This document shows, in pieces, positions 1 to 7,625 of a stretch of 64,000 bases of DNA. The stretch is taken from assembly GCF_019511525.1 (NCBI RefSeq), contig NZ_JAEUAT010000001.1, positions 124,001 to 188,000 of the forward strand, given 5' to 3'. The translations under genes and the position numbers were made by a program. This DNA is from Rhizobium cauense (GTDB taxonomy: Bacteria; Pseudomonadota; Alphaproteobacteria; Rhizobiales; Rhizobiaceae). The notes beneath the pieces were generated by a model, which made no database searches, was not told the origin of the DNA, and saw only the letters and a list, made by a program, of their open reading frames with translations. The stretch's first letter is position 1. Each line of letters opens with the position of its first letter.

Positions 1-6
1 TAATCA

Positions 7-23
7 TGGATATTTTTTATCCA
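7..23. promoter_or_regulatory. Palindromic candidate operator upstream of the Rrf2 gene
   Basis: A perfect inverted repeat, TGGATA-N5-TATCCA, ends 20 bp before the ATG and just ahead of the GAGGAGG ribosome site (30-36). Rrf2 repressors commonly bind AT-rich palindromes at their own promoter, so autoregulation is the natural inference. Binding is not shown. Confidence 0.5.
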
Positions 24-43
24 CGATTTGAGGAGGCAGTCCG

Positions 44-544
44 ATGAAACTGAGTGATGGCGTCGAACAGGCTATCCATAGCGTCGCGATGCTGGCCGGC
101 CTGTCAGACAGCGGCGTGCTTTCGGCCGCCGCGCTGGCGGAGTTCCACGGCGTCTCGACGAGCTACCTTCTGAAGCACCTGCAGGCGCTCTCCGGCGCCG
201 GCATCGTCAGCACGGTTTCGGGGCCGAAAGGCGGGTATCGGCTGGCGAAGCCAACGGAAGACATCAGCCTCCTCGATATCGTGCTCGCGGTCGAGGGGCC
301 GGAGCCGGCATTCCGTTGCAGCGAGATCCGCCAGCGCGGACCGAACCAGCTGCCGGGACGCTACTTCACCAAACCGTGCCAGATCAGCGCGGCAATGCTG
401 AGGGCGGAGCGCGTCTATCGCGCCGAACTCGCCAAGACCAGCATCGCCGACATCCTGGTGCAGCTCGCTGCTGATGACGACGGCGGCATCGCCGCCCGCG
501 GCTGCGCCTTCCTTGAAATGAATGAACGCAGAGCGGCTCGCTGA
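44..544 (+). CDS. Rrf2 family transcriptional regulator
   Basis: A 166-residue winged-helix regulator of the Rrf2 family, the family of IscR, NsrR and RirA. The N-terminal half carries the HTH (SAAALAEFHGVSTSYLLKHL) followed by the wing motif GPKGGYRLAKP, both diagnostic. Three cysteines (FRCSE, KPCQIS, RGCAF) could sense redox state or metal, but they do not form the closely spaced three-cysteine cluster of Fe-S members. The start is fixed by GAGGAGG eight bases upstream. A palindrome sits in front of the gene, and an AhpD-like enzyme follows 30 bp downstream on the same strand, so it probably represses itself and that enzyme. The inducing signal is unknown. Confidence 0.88.
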   Translation: MKLSDGVEQAIHSVAMLAGLSDSGVLSAAALAEFHGVSTSYLLKHLQALSGAGIVSTVSGPKGGYRLAKPTEDISLLDIVLAVEGPEPAFRCSEIRQRGPNQLPGRYFTKPCQISAAMLRAERVYRAELAKTSIADILVQLAADDDGGIAARGCAFLEMNERRAAR

Positions 545-574
545 GCCGCCCCAACCCCAAAAGGAGAATGAACC

Positions 575-1036
575 ATGCAAGCACGTTTCAACTTCGCAAA
601 AGCCGCACCGGACGCCTACAAGGCGGTCGCCGCACTGGAGCAGTATGTTCAGGAATCGGGCCTCGAGCGCCGCTTCATCCACCTGATCAAGCTTCGCGCC
701 TCGCAGATCAACGGCTGCGCCTACTGTGTCGACATGCATGTCAAGGAATCCCGCCATGACGGGCTCAGCGAACAGTGGATCAACCTGATGTGCGTCTGGC
801 GGGAGTCGCCGGTCTATGACGCCAAGGAACGCGCCTTGCTCGGCTGGGTCGATGCCGTCACCCAAATCGCCGCAACCGGCGCGCCGGACGCCGACTTCGA
901 GGCGCTGAAGGCCCACTTCACGGAAGAAGAAATCACCAAGATCACGGTGGCGATCGGCGCGATCAATGTCTGGAACCGGCTGGCCGTCGGCTTCCGCTCG
1001 CAGCACCCGATCGACAAGCCGGCACAGGCTGCCTGA
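575..1036 (+). CDS. Carboxymuconolactone decarboxylase/AhpD-like family protein
   Basis: A 153-residue all-helical protein of the AhpD/CMD family. It has the CxxC redox motif in NGCAYCVDMH followed by H and E residues, the signature of alkylhydroperoxidase-type members. Such proteins reduce peroxides or act as thiol-dependent partners in the cytoplasm; the true substrate is unknown. AAAAGGAG precedes the ATG. It lies 30 bp after the Rrf2 regulator and very likely shares its transcript, a common rhizobial pairing that suggests an oxidative or electrophile stress response. A palindromic repeat begins 12 bp after the stop. Confidence 0.85.
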   Translation: MQARFNFAKAAPDAYKAVAALEQYVQESGLERRFIHLIKLRASQINGCAYCVDMHVKESRHDGLSEQWINLMCVWRESPVYDAKERALLGWVDAVTQIAATGAPDADFEALKAHFTEEEITKITVAIGAINVWNRLAVGFRSQHPIDKPAQAA

Positions 1037-1047
1037 TAACTATGACG

Positions 1048-1090
1048 TCCCCTCTCCCCGTTCGACGGGGAGAGGGCTAGGGTGAGGGGC
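1048..1090. repeat. REP-like palindromic repeat, copy 1
   Basis: The element has a hairpin core (CCCCTCTCCCCG, five-base loop, CGGGGAGAGGG) followed by the tail CTAGGGTGAGGGGC. A second copy in the opposite orientation lies at 1508-1549, so the two bracket the DUF559 gene. Hairpins of this GGGGAGAGGG type are recurrent intergenic repeats in alphaproteobacterial genomes. Confidence 0.8.
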
Positions 1091-1110
1091 ATTGCCACTG
1101 GAAACGCCTG

Positions 1111-1521
1111 ATGAGAGGTCCAAAGCTTGATACCACCAACCGCGCGAGAGCCCTTCGTCAATCCGACAACGAATCCGAAGCCCGGCTCTGGTATGAGCTT
1201 CGCGGCCGCCGCCTGAGCGGCCATAAGTTCGTTCGACAGCTGCCGATCGGACCTTACTTTGCCGACTTCGCCTGCCGACAGCAGCGGCTTGTCGTAGAAG
1301 TTGACGGCAGCCAGCACGCCGGAAACGAGTGGGACAAACGTCGTGATGATTTCATGATCGTCAACGGTTGGTCGATCGTCCGCTTCTGGAATGTCGAGGT
1401 GCTAACAGAGATGCCGTCTGTGTTGGATACGATCCTAGCGATTTGCGAAGGGCGCTTGAATGAGCGCGTGGAAGAGAGAGATTTGCGGTTCTTTCCCGCT
1501 GGAAAGCGCCCCTCACCCTAG
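1111..1521 (+). CDS. DUF559 domain-containing endonuclease-like protein
   Basis: A 136-residue protein with the DUF559 (Vsr/PD-(D/E)XK-like) fold. Key segments are the N-terminal NESEARLWYELRGR, the FVRQLPIGPYFADFAC block, and the strand VVEVDGSQH, where the Glu and Asp are expected active-site residues. WNVEVL closes the domain. The family is annotated as endonuclease-like, but its biological role is not established. The gene is flanked by two inverted copies of a palindromic repeat. The downstream copy supplies its last codons and its TAG stop, so the C-terminus is repeat-encoded. No methyltransferase or restriction partner is adjacent. Confidence 0.8.
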   Translation: MRGPKLDTTNRARALRQSDNESEARLWYELRGRRLSGHKFVRQLPIGPYFADFACRQQRLVVEVDGSQHAGNEWDKRRDDFMIVNGWSIVRFWNVEVLTEMPSVLDTILAICEGRLNERVEERDLRFFPAGKRPSP

Positions 1522-1549
1522 CCCTCTCCCCGCCTGCGGGGAGAGGGGA
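1508..1549. repeat. REP-like palindromic repeat, copy 2 (inverted relative to copy 1)
   Basis: The element reads GCCCCTCACCCTAG then CCCTCTCCCCG-CCTG-CGGGGAGAGGG. It is the reverse complement of the copy at 1048-1090 apart from the loop. It overlaps the 3' end of the DUF559 gene, including the stop codon (1519-1521), and can form a hairpin that may also end transcription between that gene and the convergent YitT gene. Confidence 0.8.
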
Positions 1550-1554
1550 CATTG

Positions 1555-2190
1555 TTACAGCGCGATATAGCGATCGGCGCGGTGGTTGATGGCCACGAAC
1601 AGGTTCAGCACCACCGCGCCGAGAACCGAATAGAAGACCACCGGCGGCGTGGTGACGAAGAAGGCAGCGGCCAATACGCAGAGGTCGATTGCCATCTGCA
1701 CGAGGCCGGCACGGATGCCGAAACGCTCCTGCATGTAGATGCCGAGAATGCCGACGCCACCAAGGCTGGCGCGGTGGCGATAGAGCGCCAGAAGGCCAAA
1801 GCCCAGCAGAAGGCCACCGAGAAGGGCTGCCCAGGCCGGGTGGATTGCGGAAATGTCCATGACCTTCGGCTGCAGGCTGGTCATGACCGATGTCAGGCCG
1901 ATGGCAATGAAGGTCTTTACGGTGAAGGCCACGCCGAGCCGCGTCCAGGAGAGATAGAAGAACGGCAGGTTGAGCAGGAAGAAGGCGAGACCGAAGTTCA
2001 CCCCGAAGGCATAGTGGAGCAGGAAGGCAATGCCTGCAGTGCTGCCTGTCAGAAGGCCGGCGCTGGCCAGCATATAGAGCCCGAGCGCCGCAACGAGGCT
2101 GCCGGAGAAGATGCCTTGAACGTCTTCGACAGGGGTATGGCGGGTTGCACTGGTGTTCCAGAAACCGAGGGCATTGAAGAGCTGCGCCAT
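1555..2190 (-). CDS. YitT family membrane protein
   Basis: A 211-residue protein of the YitT (DUF161) family, with about five or six hydrophobic helices and the glycine-rich GLLTGSTAGIAFLLHY and ASLGGVGILGIYMQERFG segments typical of the family. It should sit in the inner membrane; the transported substrate is unknown. The frame is open further upstream, but the start at 2190 (MAQLFNALGF) is preceded by GGGGAT and begins close to the first conserved segment. The next upstream ATG (2217) has no ribosome site. Its stop lies immediately beside the palindromic repeat at 1508-1549. Confidence 0.8.
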   Translation of the reverse strand: MAQLFNALGFWNTSATRHTPVEDVQGIFSGSLVAALGLYMLASAGLLTGSTAGIAFLLHYAFGVNFGLAFFLLNLPFFYLSWTRLGVAFTVKTFIAIGLTSVMTSLQPKVMDISAIHPAWAALLGGLLLGFGLLALYRHRASLGGVGILGIYMQERFGIRAGLVQMAIDLCVLAAAFFVTTPPVVFYSVLGAVVLNLFVAINHRADRYIAL

Positions 2191-2392
2191 TGTCGTTGAT
2201 CCCCAAACGGCAGACATGTTCAAATGCGCCCGAGCAAGACCCGAGCGCGACGAAACGTGCGGTGATGACTGAAATTCGGATGCCTTCTGGCATCCTGCTG
2301 AATTAGCCAACATTGTCAGGCGTTTTTGCAGTGCAATCAAGCAAAATACGTAAGCAATGCTGACCTATTATCACTTCGCAAGAATCGTTCCG

Positions 2393-3325
2393 CTAAGCCG
2401 CCTTGTGCGTAAGGAACAGAATGCCTGAAATGATGTTTGCGCCATCTTTGCGAATAGGCGTCTTGCTGACCGCAATGATATCGAGACCATGGCGGGCGCA
2501 GAGCGCGCGGACGTAGGTTTCGGAATGGGCGTAGCGCAGCGATGGCGCGAGATGGAAGCCATCCCCCTCACCCGCATCCTCGACGGAAAAAGCGAAATCG
2601 GCGCCAGGCAAGACAAGTGCTGAAACAGCCTCGAACACGCTTTCTAGATTGCCGAGATACATCAAGACGTCAGCGGCGGTGACGAGGTCGGCACGATGCA
2701 TCGCGCGTTCTGCAAAGAGGCCGGTCGCCTCCGGCGCCAGCGACAGGTCGGCTTGTGCCAAATGGTCGTAGACATGCTTCTCGGCCGCCTTGGCAAGCAT
2801 GTTCTGCGACAGATCGAAGCCTTCGAGACGCGCTACCCGATCGCGGATCTCCGGTCCCAGCAAGCCAGTACCGCAGCCGAGATCGACAGCGAGCATGTAC
2901 TGTCGGCCGGTCGTGGCGACGAGTGCGGCCAGCTTGGTGGGGACGCTGTAATCCAGTTTTTCGACGAGCGAGGTCTCGAAACGATCCGCGTAGTCGTCAA
3001 AGAGGCGCTCGACGTAGCTGCTCGGCGGGCGGTCCGGCGTCTCGACATCGCCGAGCAAAGCGAGTTTCAGTTCGGCGCCGAAAATATCGTCCGGGCTGAC
3101 TAGCAAGGTCTGCCGGTAGGCCTCGACCGCGCCGGCCCTGTCGCCTGCCTTCTCGCGGTAACCGGCGAGCCGATACCAACCGGCTGCCCATTGAGGAGCA
3201 AGCTCCAGCGCCTGTTCCATCAATTCGGCGGCCGCGTGCGGCTCGCCGCCTTCGTCGAGCATCTTGGCATAGTCGGCGCGGCGGTCGGCGATCACATCGC
3301 CTGAAGTGAGCTGGTTGGGCTGCAT
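2393..3325 (-). CDS. TPR-containing SAM-dependent methyltransferase
   Basis: A 310-residue cytoplasmic protein. The first 100 residues hold TPR-like helices (EPHAAAELMEQALELAPQWA and GDRAGAVEAYRQTLLVSPDD). They are followed by a class I methyltransferase domain with the SAM-binding motif AVDLGCGTGLLG and the downstream DLVTAADVLMYLG. The methyl acceptor cannot be predicted; the TPR part suggests a protein target or partner. The chosen start (MQPNQLTSG) has AGGTC ahead of it, while an in-frame ATG 45 bp further up lacks one. It stands alone, divergent from the DUF6460 gene. Confidence 0.82.
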   Translation of the reverse strand: MQPNQLTSGDVIADRRADYAKMLDEGGEPHAAAELMEQALELAPQWAAGWYRLAGYREKAGDRAGAVEAYRQTLLVSPDDIFGAELKLALLGDVETPDRPPSSYVERLFDDYADRFETSLVEKLDYSVPTKLAALVATTGRQYMLAVDLGCGTGLLGPEIRDRVARLEGFDLSQNMLAKAAEKHVYDHLAQADLSLAPEATGLFAERAMHRADLVTAADVLMYLGNLESVFEAVSALVLPGADFAFSVEDAGEGDGFHLAPSLRYAHSETYVRALCARHGLDIIAVSKTPIRKDGANIISGILFLTHKAA

Positions 3326-3471
3326 GGTGAAGACCTGTTGGGATCGGCCCGCATTTGGCTGCGGCCACAAAAAAACTCAAGTCCTATTTCAGAGGCGGAG
3401 GTGCCAGATCTGAAAAAGGCTTGCGAGCGACGATTCGCGCCCGTATTTCAGGGATAAACAGGAGATGGCGC

Positions 3472-3738
3472 ATGTCCGATCAGGTGAACAAGTTTCTCGG
3501 CGATTCCCTCGGCCGCACGTTGGTCAAGCTTTTGGTCGTATCGCTGATCGTCGGCTTCATCATGGCCGTGTTCGGCTGGGCGCCGCTGGACTTTGTGTAC
3601 GGCTTCCGCGATTTCGTTCTGAACGTCTGGCATCGCGGCTTTGCTGCGCTCGGCCGCGTCGGCGACTATCTGCTGCTCGGCGCGACGGTTGTCATTCCCA
3701 TCTTCCTCATCATCCGTCTCTTCAGCTATCGGCGGTAA
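3472..3738 (+). CDS. Small membrane protein, DUF6460-like
   Basis: An 88-residue protein with two hydrophobic segments (KLLVVSLIVGFIMAVFGWAP and YLLLGATVVIPIFLIIRLFS) and an N-terminal MSDQVNKFLGDSLG. It resembles a small conserved Rhizobiales membrane protein family annotated as DUF6460. Function is unknown. The start follows AGGAG (in AACAGGAGATGGCGC); the frame is open for another 39 codons upstream but without a ribosome site. The stop is one base from the ATG of the CAP lipoprotein, so the two are probably cotranscribed and translationally coupled. Confidence 0.7.
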   Translation: MSDQVNKFLGDSLGRTLVKLLVVSLIVGFIMAVFGWAPLDFVYGFRDFVLNVWHRGFAALGRVGDYLLLGATVVIPIFLIIRLFSYRR

Positions 3739-3739
3739 C

Positions 3740-4237
3740 ATGACCTCACTCATCCTTTCACGGCGCGGCCTGCTGCACATCTCCGGTCTTGCATTGGTCG
3801 CTGGCGTTGCAAGCTGCACCACGGCACCGAAGCTATCCTCCAACCCATCGGACGGACAGGACGAGACAGCGGATGCATTGCCGCTCGTCAACCAGTTGCG
3901 TGCCAAGAACGGATTGCCGCCGCTTTCGGCGGATCCCGCGGCCAAGGACGCGGCGATGTTCCAGGCAAAGCGGATGGCATCGGCCGGCAAGATGAAGCAT
4001 GTCATGGGCATCGGCGACGGCTTTGCCCCGCGTGTCAAGGCAAGCGGCGTACAGATGCCAGCCGCCGAAAACATTGCGGCTGGCCAGCAATCCGTGCCGG
4101 CAGTTGTAACCGCCTGGATCAACTCTCCGCACCATCTGGAAAATATGCTCGGCCGCTACAATGGTCTCGGTGTTGCGGTGGCCCGCAATTCTGCTTCCAA
4201 AAACGTCCCCTACTGGGCCATGGTGCTTTCCGGCTGA
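3740..4237 (+). CDS. CAP (SCP/PR1-like) domain lipoprotein
   Basis: A 165-residue exported protein. The N-terminus MTSLILSRRGLLHISGL has a twin-arginine pair, and the signal ends with the lipobox VASC, so it looks like a Tat-exported lipoprotein anchored at about Cys-26. The mature part is a CAP domain: NQLRAKNGLPPL, an HVMG helix, PAAENIAAG, and AWINSPHHLENML with the conserved His and Glu. Bacterial CAP proteins act in the envelope, with activities mostly undefined. It starts one base after the DUF6460 stop. Confidence 0.82.
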   Translation: MTSLILSRRGLLHISGLALVAGVASCTTAPKLSSNPSDGQDETADALPLVNQLRAKNGLPPLSADPAAKDAAMFQAKRMASAGKMKHVMGIGDGFAPRVKASGVQMPAAENIAAGQQSVPAVVTAWINSPHHLENMLGRYNGLGVAVARNSASKNVPYWAMVLSG

Positions 4238-4268
4238 GGCGATTCTGCCTCGCCTTTCAGAGGCAGAC

Positions 4269-5615
4269 ATGGATACTCACGGTCACGAGAACAGGCTGGC
4301 ATTCGACGTGACGCACCGGCTGGTGCTGTCGATCGCGATCCCGATGACGCTCGGCTTCATCACCACGCCGCTGCTCGGCCTTGTCGGCACCGGCGTCGTC
4401 GGGCACATGGGCCAGCCGGATGCTCTGGCCGGCCTTGCGATCGGCGCCATGCTGTTCGACCTGATCCTCGGCAGCTTCAACTTCCTGCGCGCCTCCACCA
4501 CCGGACTGACGGCACAGGCCTTCGGTCGGCACGACCGACATGCGCAGCAAGGCGTTTTCTGGCGAGCGCTGATCTCGGCGCTCGGCTGCGGCGCGGGACT
4601 TCTCTGTCTTTCGCCGCTGCTATTGGCAGCGGGGCTGAAGCTGATGGGGCCGGAGAGCACCGTTGCAGCCGCTACGAGCACCTACTTCTCCATCCGCATC
4701 CTTGCCGGTCCAGCCGCGCTCGCCAACTATGCGATCCTCGGCTTCGTGCTCGGTCGCGGCCAGGGCAGCATCGGCTTGTTGCTCCAGACAATCATCAACG
4801 GCACCAACATCGTGCTGGCGATCGCGCTTGGCCTCTGGCTCGACTGGGGCGTGGCCGGTGTCGCCTGGGGCACGATGGTCGGCGAAACGGCGGGGGCTGT
4901 CGTCGGACTGTTGATCGTTCTCAGCGGCTTCGACCGAGCGGACCGTCCGACACGCGCGGAGATCTTCTCGCGGCACCGGCTGGCAGAACTTTTCGCGTTG
5001 AACCGCGACATCCTGATCCGCACTTTCGTGCTGCTGGCCGCTTTCACTATCATGACAAGGATCGGCACGAGCTTCGGGGCGGTCACACTCGCCGCCAACG
5101 CCGTGCTCATGAACTTCTTCCTGCTTTCCGGATATTATCTCGATGGCCTCGCCAACGCGGCCGAACAGATCACCGGGCGAGCGATCGGCGCGCGCTATCG
5201 TCCCGCGTTTGACCGCGGGCTGAAGTTGACGGCGCTCTGGTCGTTCGGGCTTGCCGGCATTATTTCCTTGTTCTTCCTGCTGGCCGGTCCCTGGCTGATT
5301 TCCGTGCTGACTACCTCGCCTGACGTGCAGCAGGCGGCCGAGACCTACCTGCCATGGGCTGCCGTCACCGGTCTGACCGGCGCGCTCGCCTTCCTGATGG
5401 ACGGGGTGTTCATCGGGGCCACCTGGTCGACCGACATGCGCAACCGGATGCTGATGTCGTTTGCCGGCTATCTCCTGGCGCTGGCTGTCTTCGTGCCGCT
5501 GTTCCGCAACCACGGGCTATGGCTGGCGATGAACGGCTTCCTGCTGTTTCGCGGCGTGTTCCTGGCGATGCTCGTCAAGCCGCGGGCGGATCAAACGTTC
5601 CGCGCCGCCCAGTAA
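4269..5615 (+). CDS. MATE family efflux transporter (DinF-type)
   Basis: A 448-residue inner-membrane protein with about twelve transmembrane helices in two homologous halves, matching the MATE family of cation-coupled multidrug exporters. Recognisable parts are IPMTLGFITTPLLGLVGTGV at the start, the FLRASTTGLTAQAFGR loop, and the second-half FLLSGYYLDGLANAAEQITG, which fits the DinF subgroup. The start at 4269 (MDTHGHENRL) lies 31 bp after the CAP gene. Its last 25 bp overlap tail to tail with pyrD on the other strand. The substrate is unknown. Confidence 0.87.
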   Translation: MDTHGHENRLAFDVTHRLVLSIAIPMTLGFITTPLLGLVGTGVVGHMGQPDALAGLAIGAMLFDLILGSFNFLRASTTGLTAQAFGRHDRHAQQGVFWRALISALGCGAGLLCLSPLLLAAGLKLMGPESTVAAATSTYFSIRILAGPAALANYAILGFVLGRGQGSIGLLLQTIINGTNIVLAIALGLWLDWGVAGVAWGTMVGETAGAVVGLLIVLSGFDRADRPTRAEIFSRHRLAELFALNRDILIRTFVLLAAFTIMTRIGTSFGAVTLAANAVLMNFFLLSGYYLDGLANAAEQITGRAIGARYRPAFDRGLKLTALWSFGLAGIISLFFLLAGPWLISVLTTSPDVQQAAETYLPWAAVTGLTGALAFLMDGVFIGATWSTDMRNRMLMSFAGYLLALAVFVPLFRNHGLWLAMNGFLLFRGVFLAMLVKPRADQTFRAAQ

Positions 5616-6679
5616 TCCGTCCTGGTATCTCTGAGATCGCGGATCGATTTTACCCGTTCGCGATCGAGCAGCTTCGACAGCCCCCGGACGATCGTCCCGG
5701 GTAGCCCCGGACCTTCATAGACCATGCACGAATAGAGCTGCACGAGATCGGCACCGGCCTTGATCTTTTCCAGCGCCGTTTCCGCCGACGAGACACCGCC
5801 GACGCCGATGATCGGTAAGCTCGAGCCGACACGCTTGCGCATCTTTGCGAGAACGGCGGTCGATTTGTCGAATAGCGGCTTTCCGGAAAGCCCGCCGGCT
5901 TCCTTGGCCTGATGCTGGTCCTTGAGGCCATCGCGGGAAAGCGTCGTGTTTGAAACGATCAGACCATCGAGAGCATGCGACAGCGCCACGGCGGCGATAT
6001 CATCCAGCCCCTCTTCCGTAAGATCAGGCGCGATCTTCAGGAAAACCGGGATCTTCCTACCTGCCTTTTCGGCTTCCGCATCGCGAGCCGCAAGCACCGC
6101 CGACAACAAGGCTGCAAGGCTTTCGCGTGCCTGCAGATCGCGCAGGCCCGGTGTGTTCGGGGACGAGATGTTGGCGGTAAAATAACGCGCCACGGAATAG
6201 AACCGACGGATGCCGAGGACATAGTCACCGATGCGGTCCTCGCTGTCCTTGTTGGCGCCGATATTGACGCCGATCATGCCGTTGCCGCGAATGGCCGACA
6301 GGCGCGCGAAGGCAGCGTCATGACCTTCGTTGTTGAAGCCGAGGCGATTGATGACGCCTTGATCCTCGACCAGCCGGAAAATACGTGGGCGCGGATTGCC
6401 GGGCTGCGGCTTCGGCGTGACGGTGCCGATCTCGGTGAAGCCGAAGCCGATCTTCAGCAACGCTTCTGGAACCTCGGCATTCTTGTCGTAACCGGCTGCC
6501 ATGCCGATCGGATTGATGAAGTCGAGCCCGGCAACGCTCTGTCGCAGGCGCGGATCGGGCGCGATCCGGCAGGCTGGCACAGCACCCGCCTTCAAGGCGG
6601 CAATCGACATGCCGTGCGCCGTTTCGGGATCGAAGAGGAAGAGACCCTTTCGGGCGGCGTGCTTGAAAAGATCGATCAT
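5591..6679 (-). CDS. pyrD: Dihydroorotate dehydrogenase (quinone), class 2
   Basis: A 362-residue flavoenzyme oxidising dihydroorotate to orotate with quinone, the fourth step of pyrimidine synthesis, at the inner membrane. The N-terminal amphipathic segment MIDLFKHAARKGLFLFDPE is the membrane-associating part typical of class 2. The conserved NPIGMAAGYDKNAE, GFGFTEIGTVTPKPQPGNP, the catalytic serine in NISSPNTPGLR, IVSNTTLSRD and the FMN phosphate site GVGGVSSAETALEKI are all visible. Its ATG overlaps the TGA of the upstream DUF952 gene by 4 bp, so the two are coupled. The 3' end overlaps the MATE gene by 25 bp in opposite orientation. Confidence 0.96.
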   Translation of the reverse strand: MIDLFKHAARKGLFLFDPETAHGMSIAALKAGAVPACRIAPDPRLRQSVAGLDFINPIGMAAGYDKNAEVPEALLKIGFGFTEIGTVTPKPQPGNPRPRIFRLVEDQGVINRLGFNNEGHDAAFARLSAIRGNGMIGVNIGANKDSEDRIGDYVLGIRRFYSVARYFTANISSPNTPGLRDLQARESLAALLSAVLAARDAEAEKAGRKIPVFLKIAPDLTEEGLDDIAAVALSHALDGLIVSNTTLSRDGLKDQHQAKEAGGLSGKPLFDKSTAVLAKMRKRVGSSLPIIGVGGVSSAETALEKIKAGADLVQLYSCMVYEGPGLPGTIVRGLSKLLDRERVKSIRDLRDTRTDYWAARNV

Positions 6680-7029
6680 GGCTGAAGGTCCGGAAATATG
6701 TGCTGGCCGGCGGCATCGAGCGGCAGTGGCGCCTCCCACAACACGGCCGAGAAGGGCAGTTCCGCATAGAGATGCGGGAAGAGGTCGCCGCCGCGCGACG
6801 GTTCGAAAACGAGCTTGTCGCCGAACTTGCCGCCATCGACGGCAACAAGCAGAAGCCCCGTCTGGCGGGCGAAATAGAGCGCCGCAGTCTGCTTGACCTG
6901 AGCGGCTGTCGAGAAATGGATATAGCCGTCCTGGAGGTCGATCGGAGCGCCCCGGAAGATGCCGGCCACCCTCGCCTCCTGCCAGAGCGTTTCCGTCACG
7001 ATCTTGTAAAGCGTGGGTGTCAGGGTCAT
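6676..7029 (-). CDS. DUF952 domain-containing protein
   Basis: A 117-residue DUF952 protein: LYKIVTETLWQEA, DGYIHFSTAAQVKQTA and VFEPSRGGDLFPHLYAELPF are the family blocks, with the His/Ser/Glu residues reminiscent of ADP-ribosyltransferase-like folds. No activity is established. The start MTLTPTLYKI follows GAGG; the frame continues 20 codons further up without a ribosome site. It overlaps pyrD by 4 bp (ATGA), an arrangement that suggests a shared transcript. Confidence 0.85.
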   Translation of the reverse strand: MTLTPTLYKIVTETLWQEARVAGIFRGAPIDLQDGYIHFSTAAQVKQTAALYFARQTGLLLVAVDGGKFGDKLVFEPSRGGDLFPHLYAELPFSAVLWEAPLPLDAAGQHIFPDLQP

Positions 7030-7137
7030 GATGGCCTCGATGTGGCTGGTCTTTCCCGGGCTTTGCCGCAAAGCGACGGCGATGTCCACGCCTTGCCGCG
7101 AAAAAGGCGGCGGCTACCGAGATTTCCGGAGGAAACC

Positions 7138-7536
7138 ATGAGAAATATCGCAATCGGCCTTTTCGCGCTTCTCCTGCCGCTCGGCGCTCAGGCGGCTGAA
7201 GCGGAGGCGTCGCGCTTCCAGCTGGAGCGGAGCGGCGACCACTTCGTGCGTCTCGACAAACAAACCGGTGCCATGTCGCTCTGCGAGGAGAAGGACGGCA
7301 CGCTCGTCTGTCGGATGGCCGCCGATGAGCGCGCCGCCTACGAGCAGGAACTCGACCGGCTTTCGGCCCGCGTCACGGCGCTGGAGAACAAAAGCATCGT
7401 CAACAAAGCACTTCCCTCCGACGCGGAAATCGACCGCTCGATCAGCATCATGGAGCGCTGGATGCGCAGCTTCATGGGGATAGTCAAGGAATTCCAAAGC
7501 GAAGAGCAGCGCAACGCCCTTCCGCAAAAGACATGA
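7138..7536 (+). CDS. Hypothetical periplasmic protein with coiled-coil segment
   Basis: A 132-residue exported protein that I do not recognise by function. Residues 1-19 form a Sec signal peptide (RNIAIGLFALLLPLGAQA, cut after AQA). The mature part has two cysteines that could form a disulfide (LCEEKDGTLVC), then a helical, probable coiled-coil stretch (YEQELDRLSARVTALENK). The ribosome site GGAGGA lies just before the ATG. It is divergent from the pyrD pair and precedes an orphan response regulator by about 90 bp. Confidence 0.7.
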   Translation: MRNIAIGLFALLLPLGAQAAEAEASRFQLERSGDHFVRLDKQTGAMSLCEEKDGTLVCRMAADERAAYEQELDRLSARVTALENKSIVNKALPSDAEIDRSISIMERWMRSFMGIVKEFQSEEQRNALPQKT

Positions 7537-7625
7537 TTTGGTATAGTCATATCAGAATGGCGACATGTTTCGCGTGGGAGCGCGAAGCATGACGAGGCAA
7601 TCGAGCTCTTGGGAGGGAGCCGTCG

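Noticed and set aside
6680..7153. Extension that would fuse extra residues in front of PyrD
   Set aside because: The added residues match no PyrD and overlap DUF952 in another frame. The ATG at 6679 gives the normal family length.
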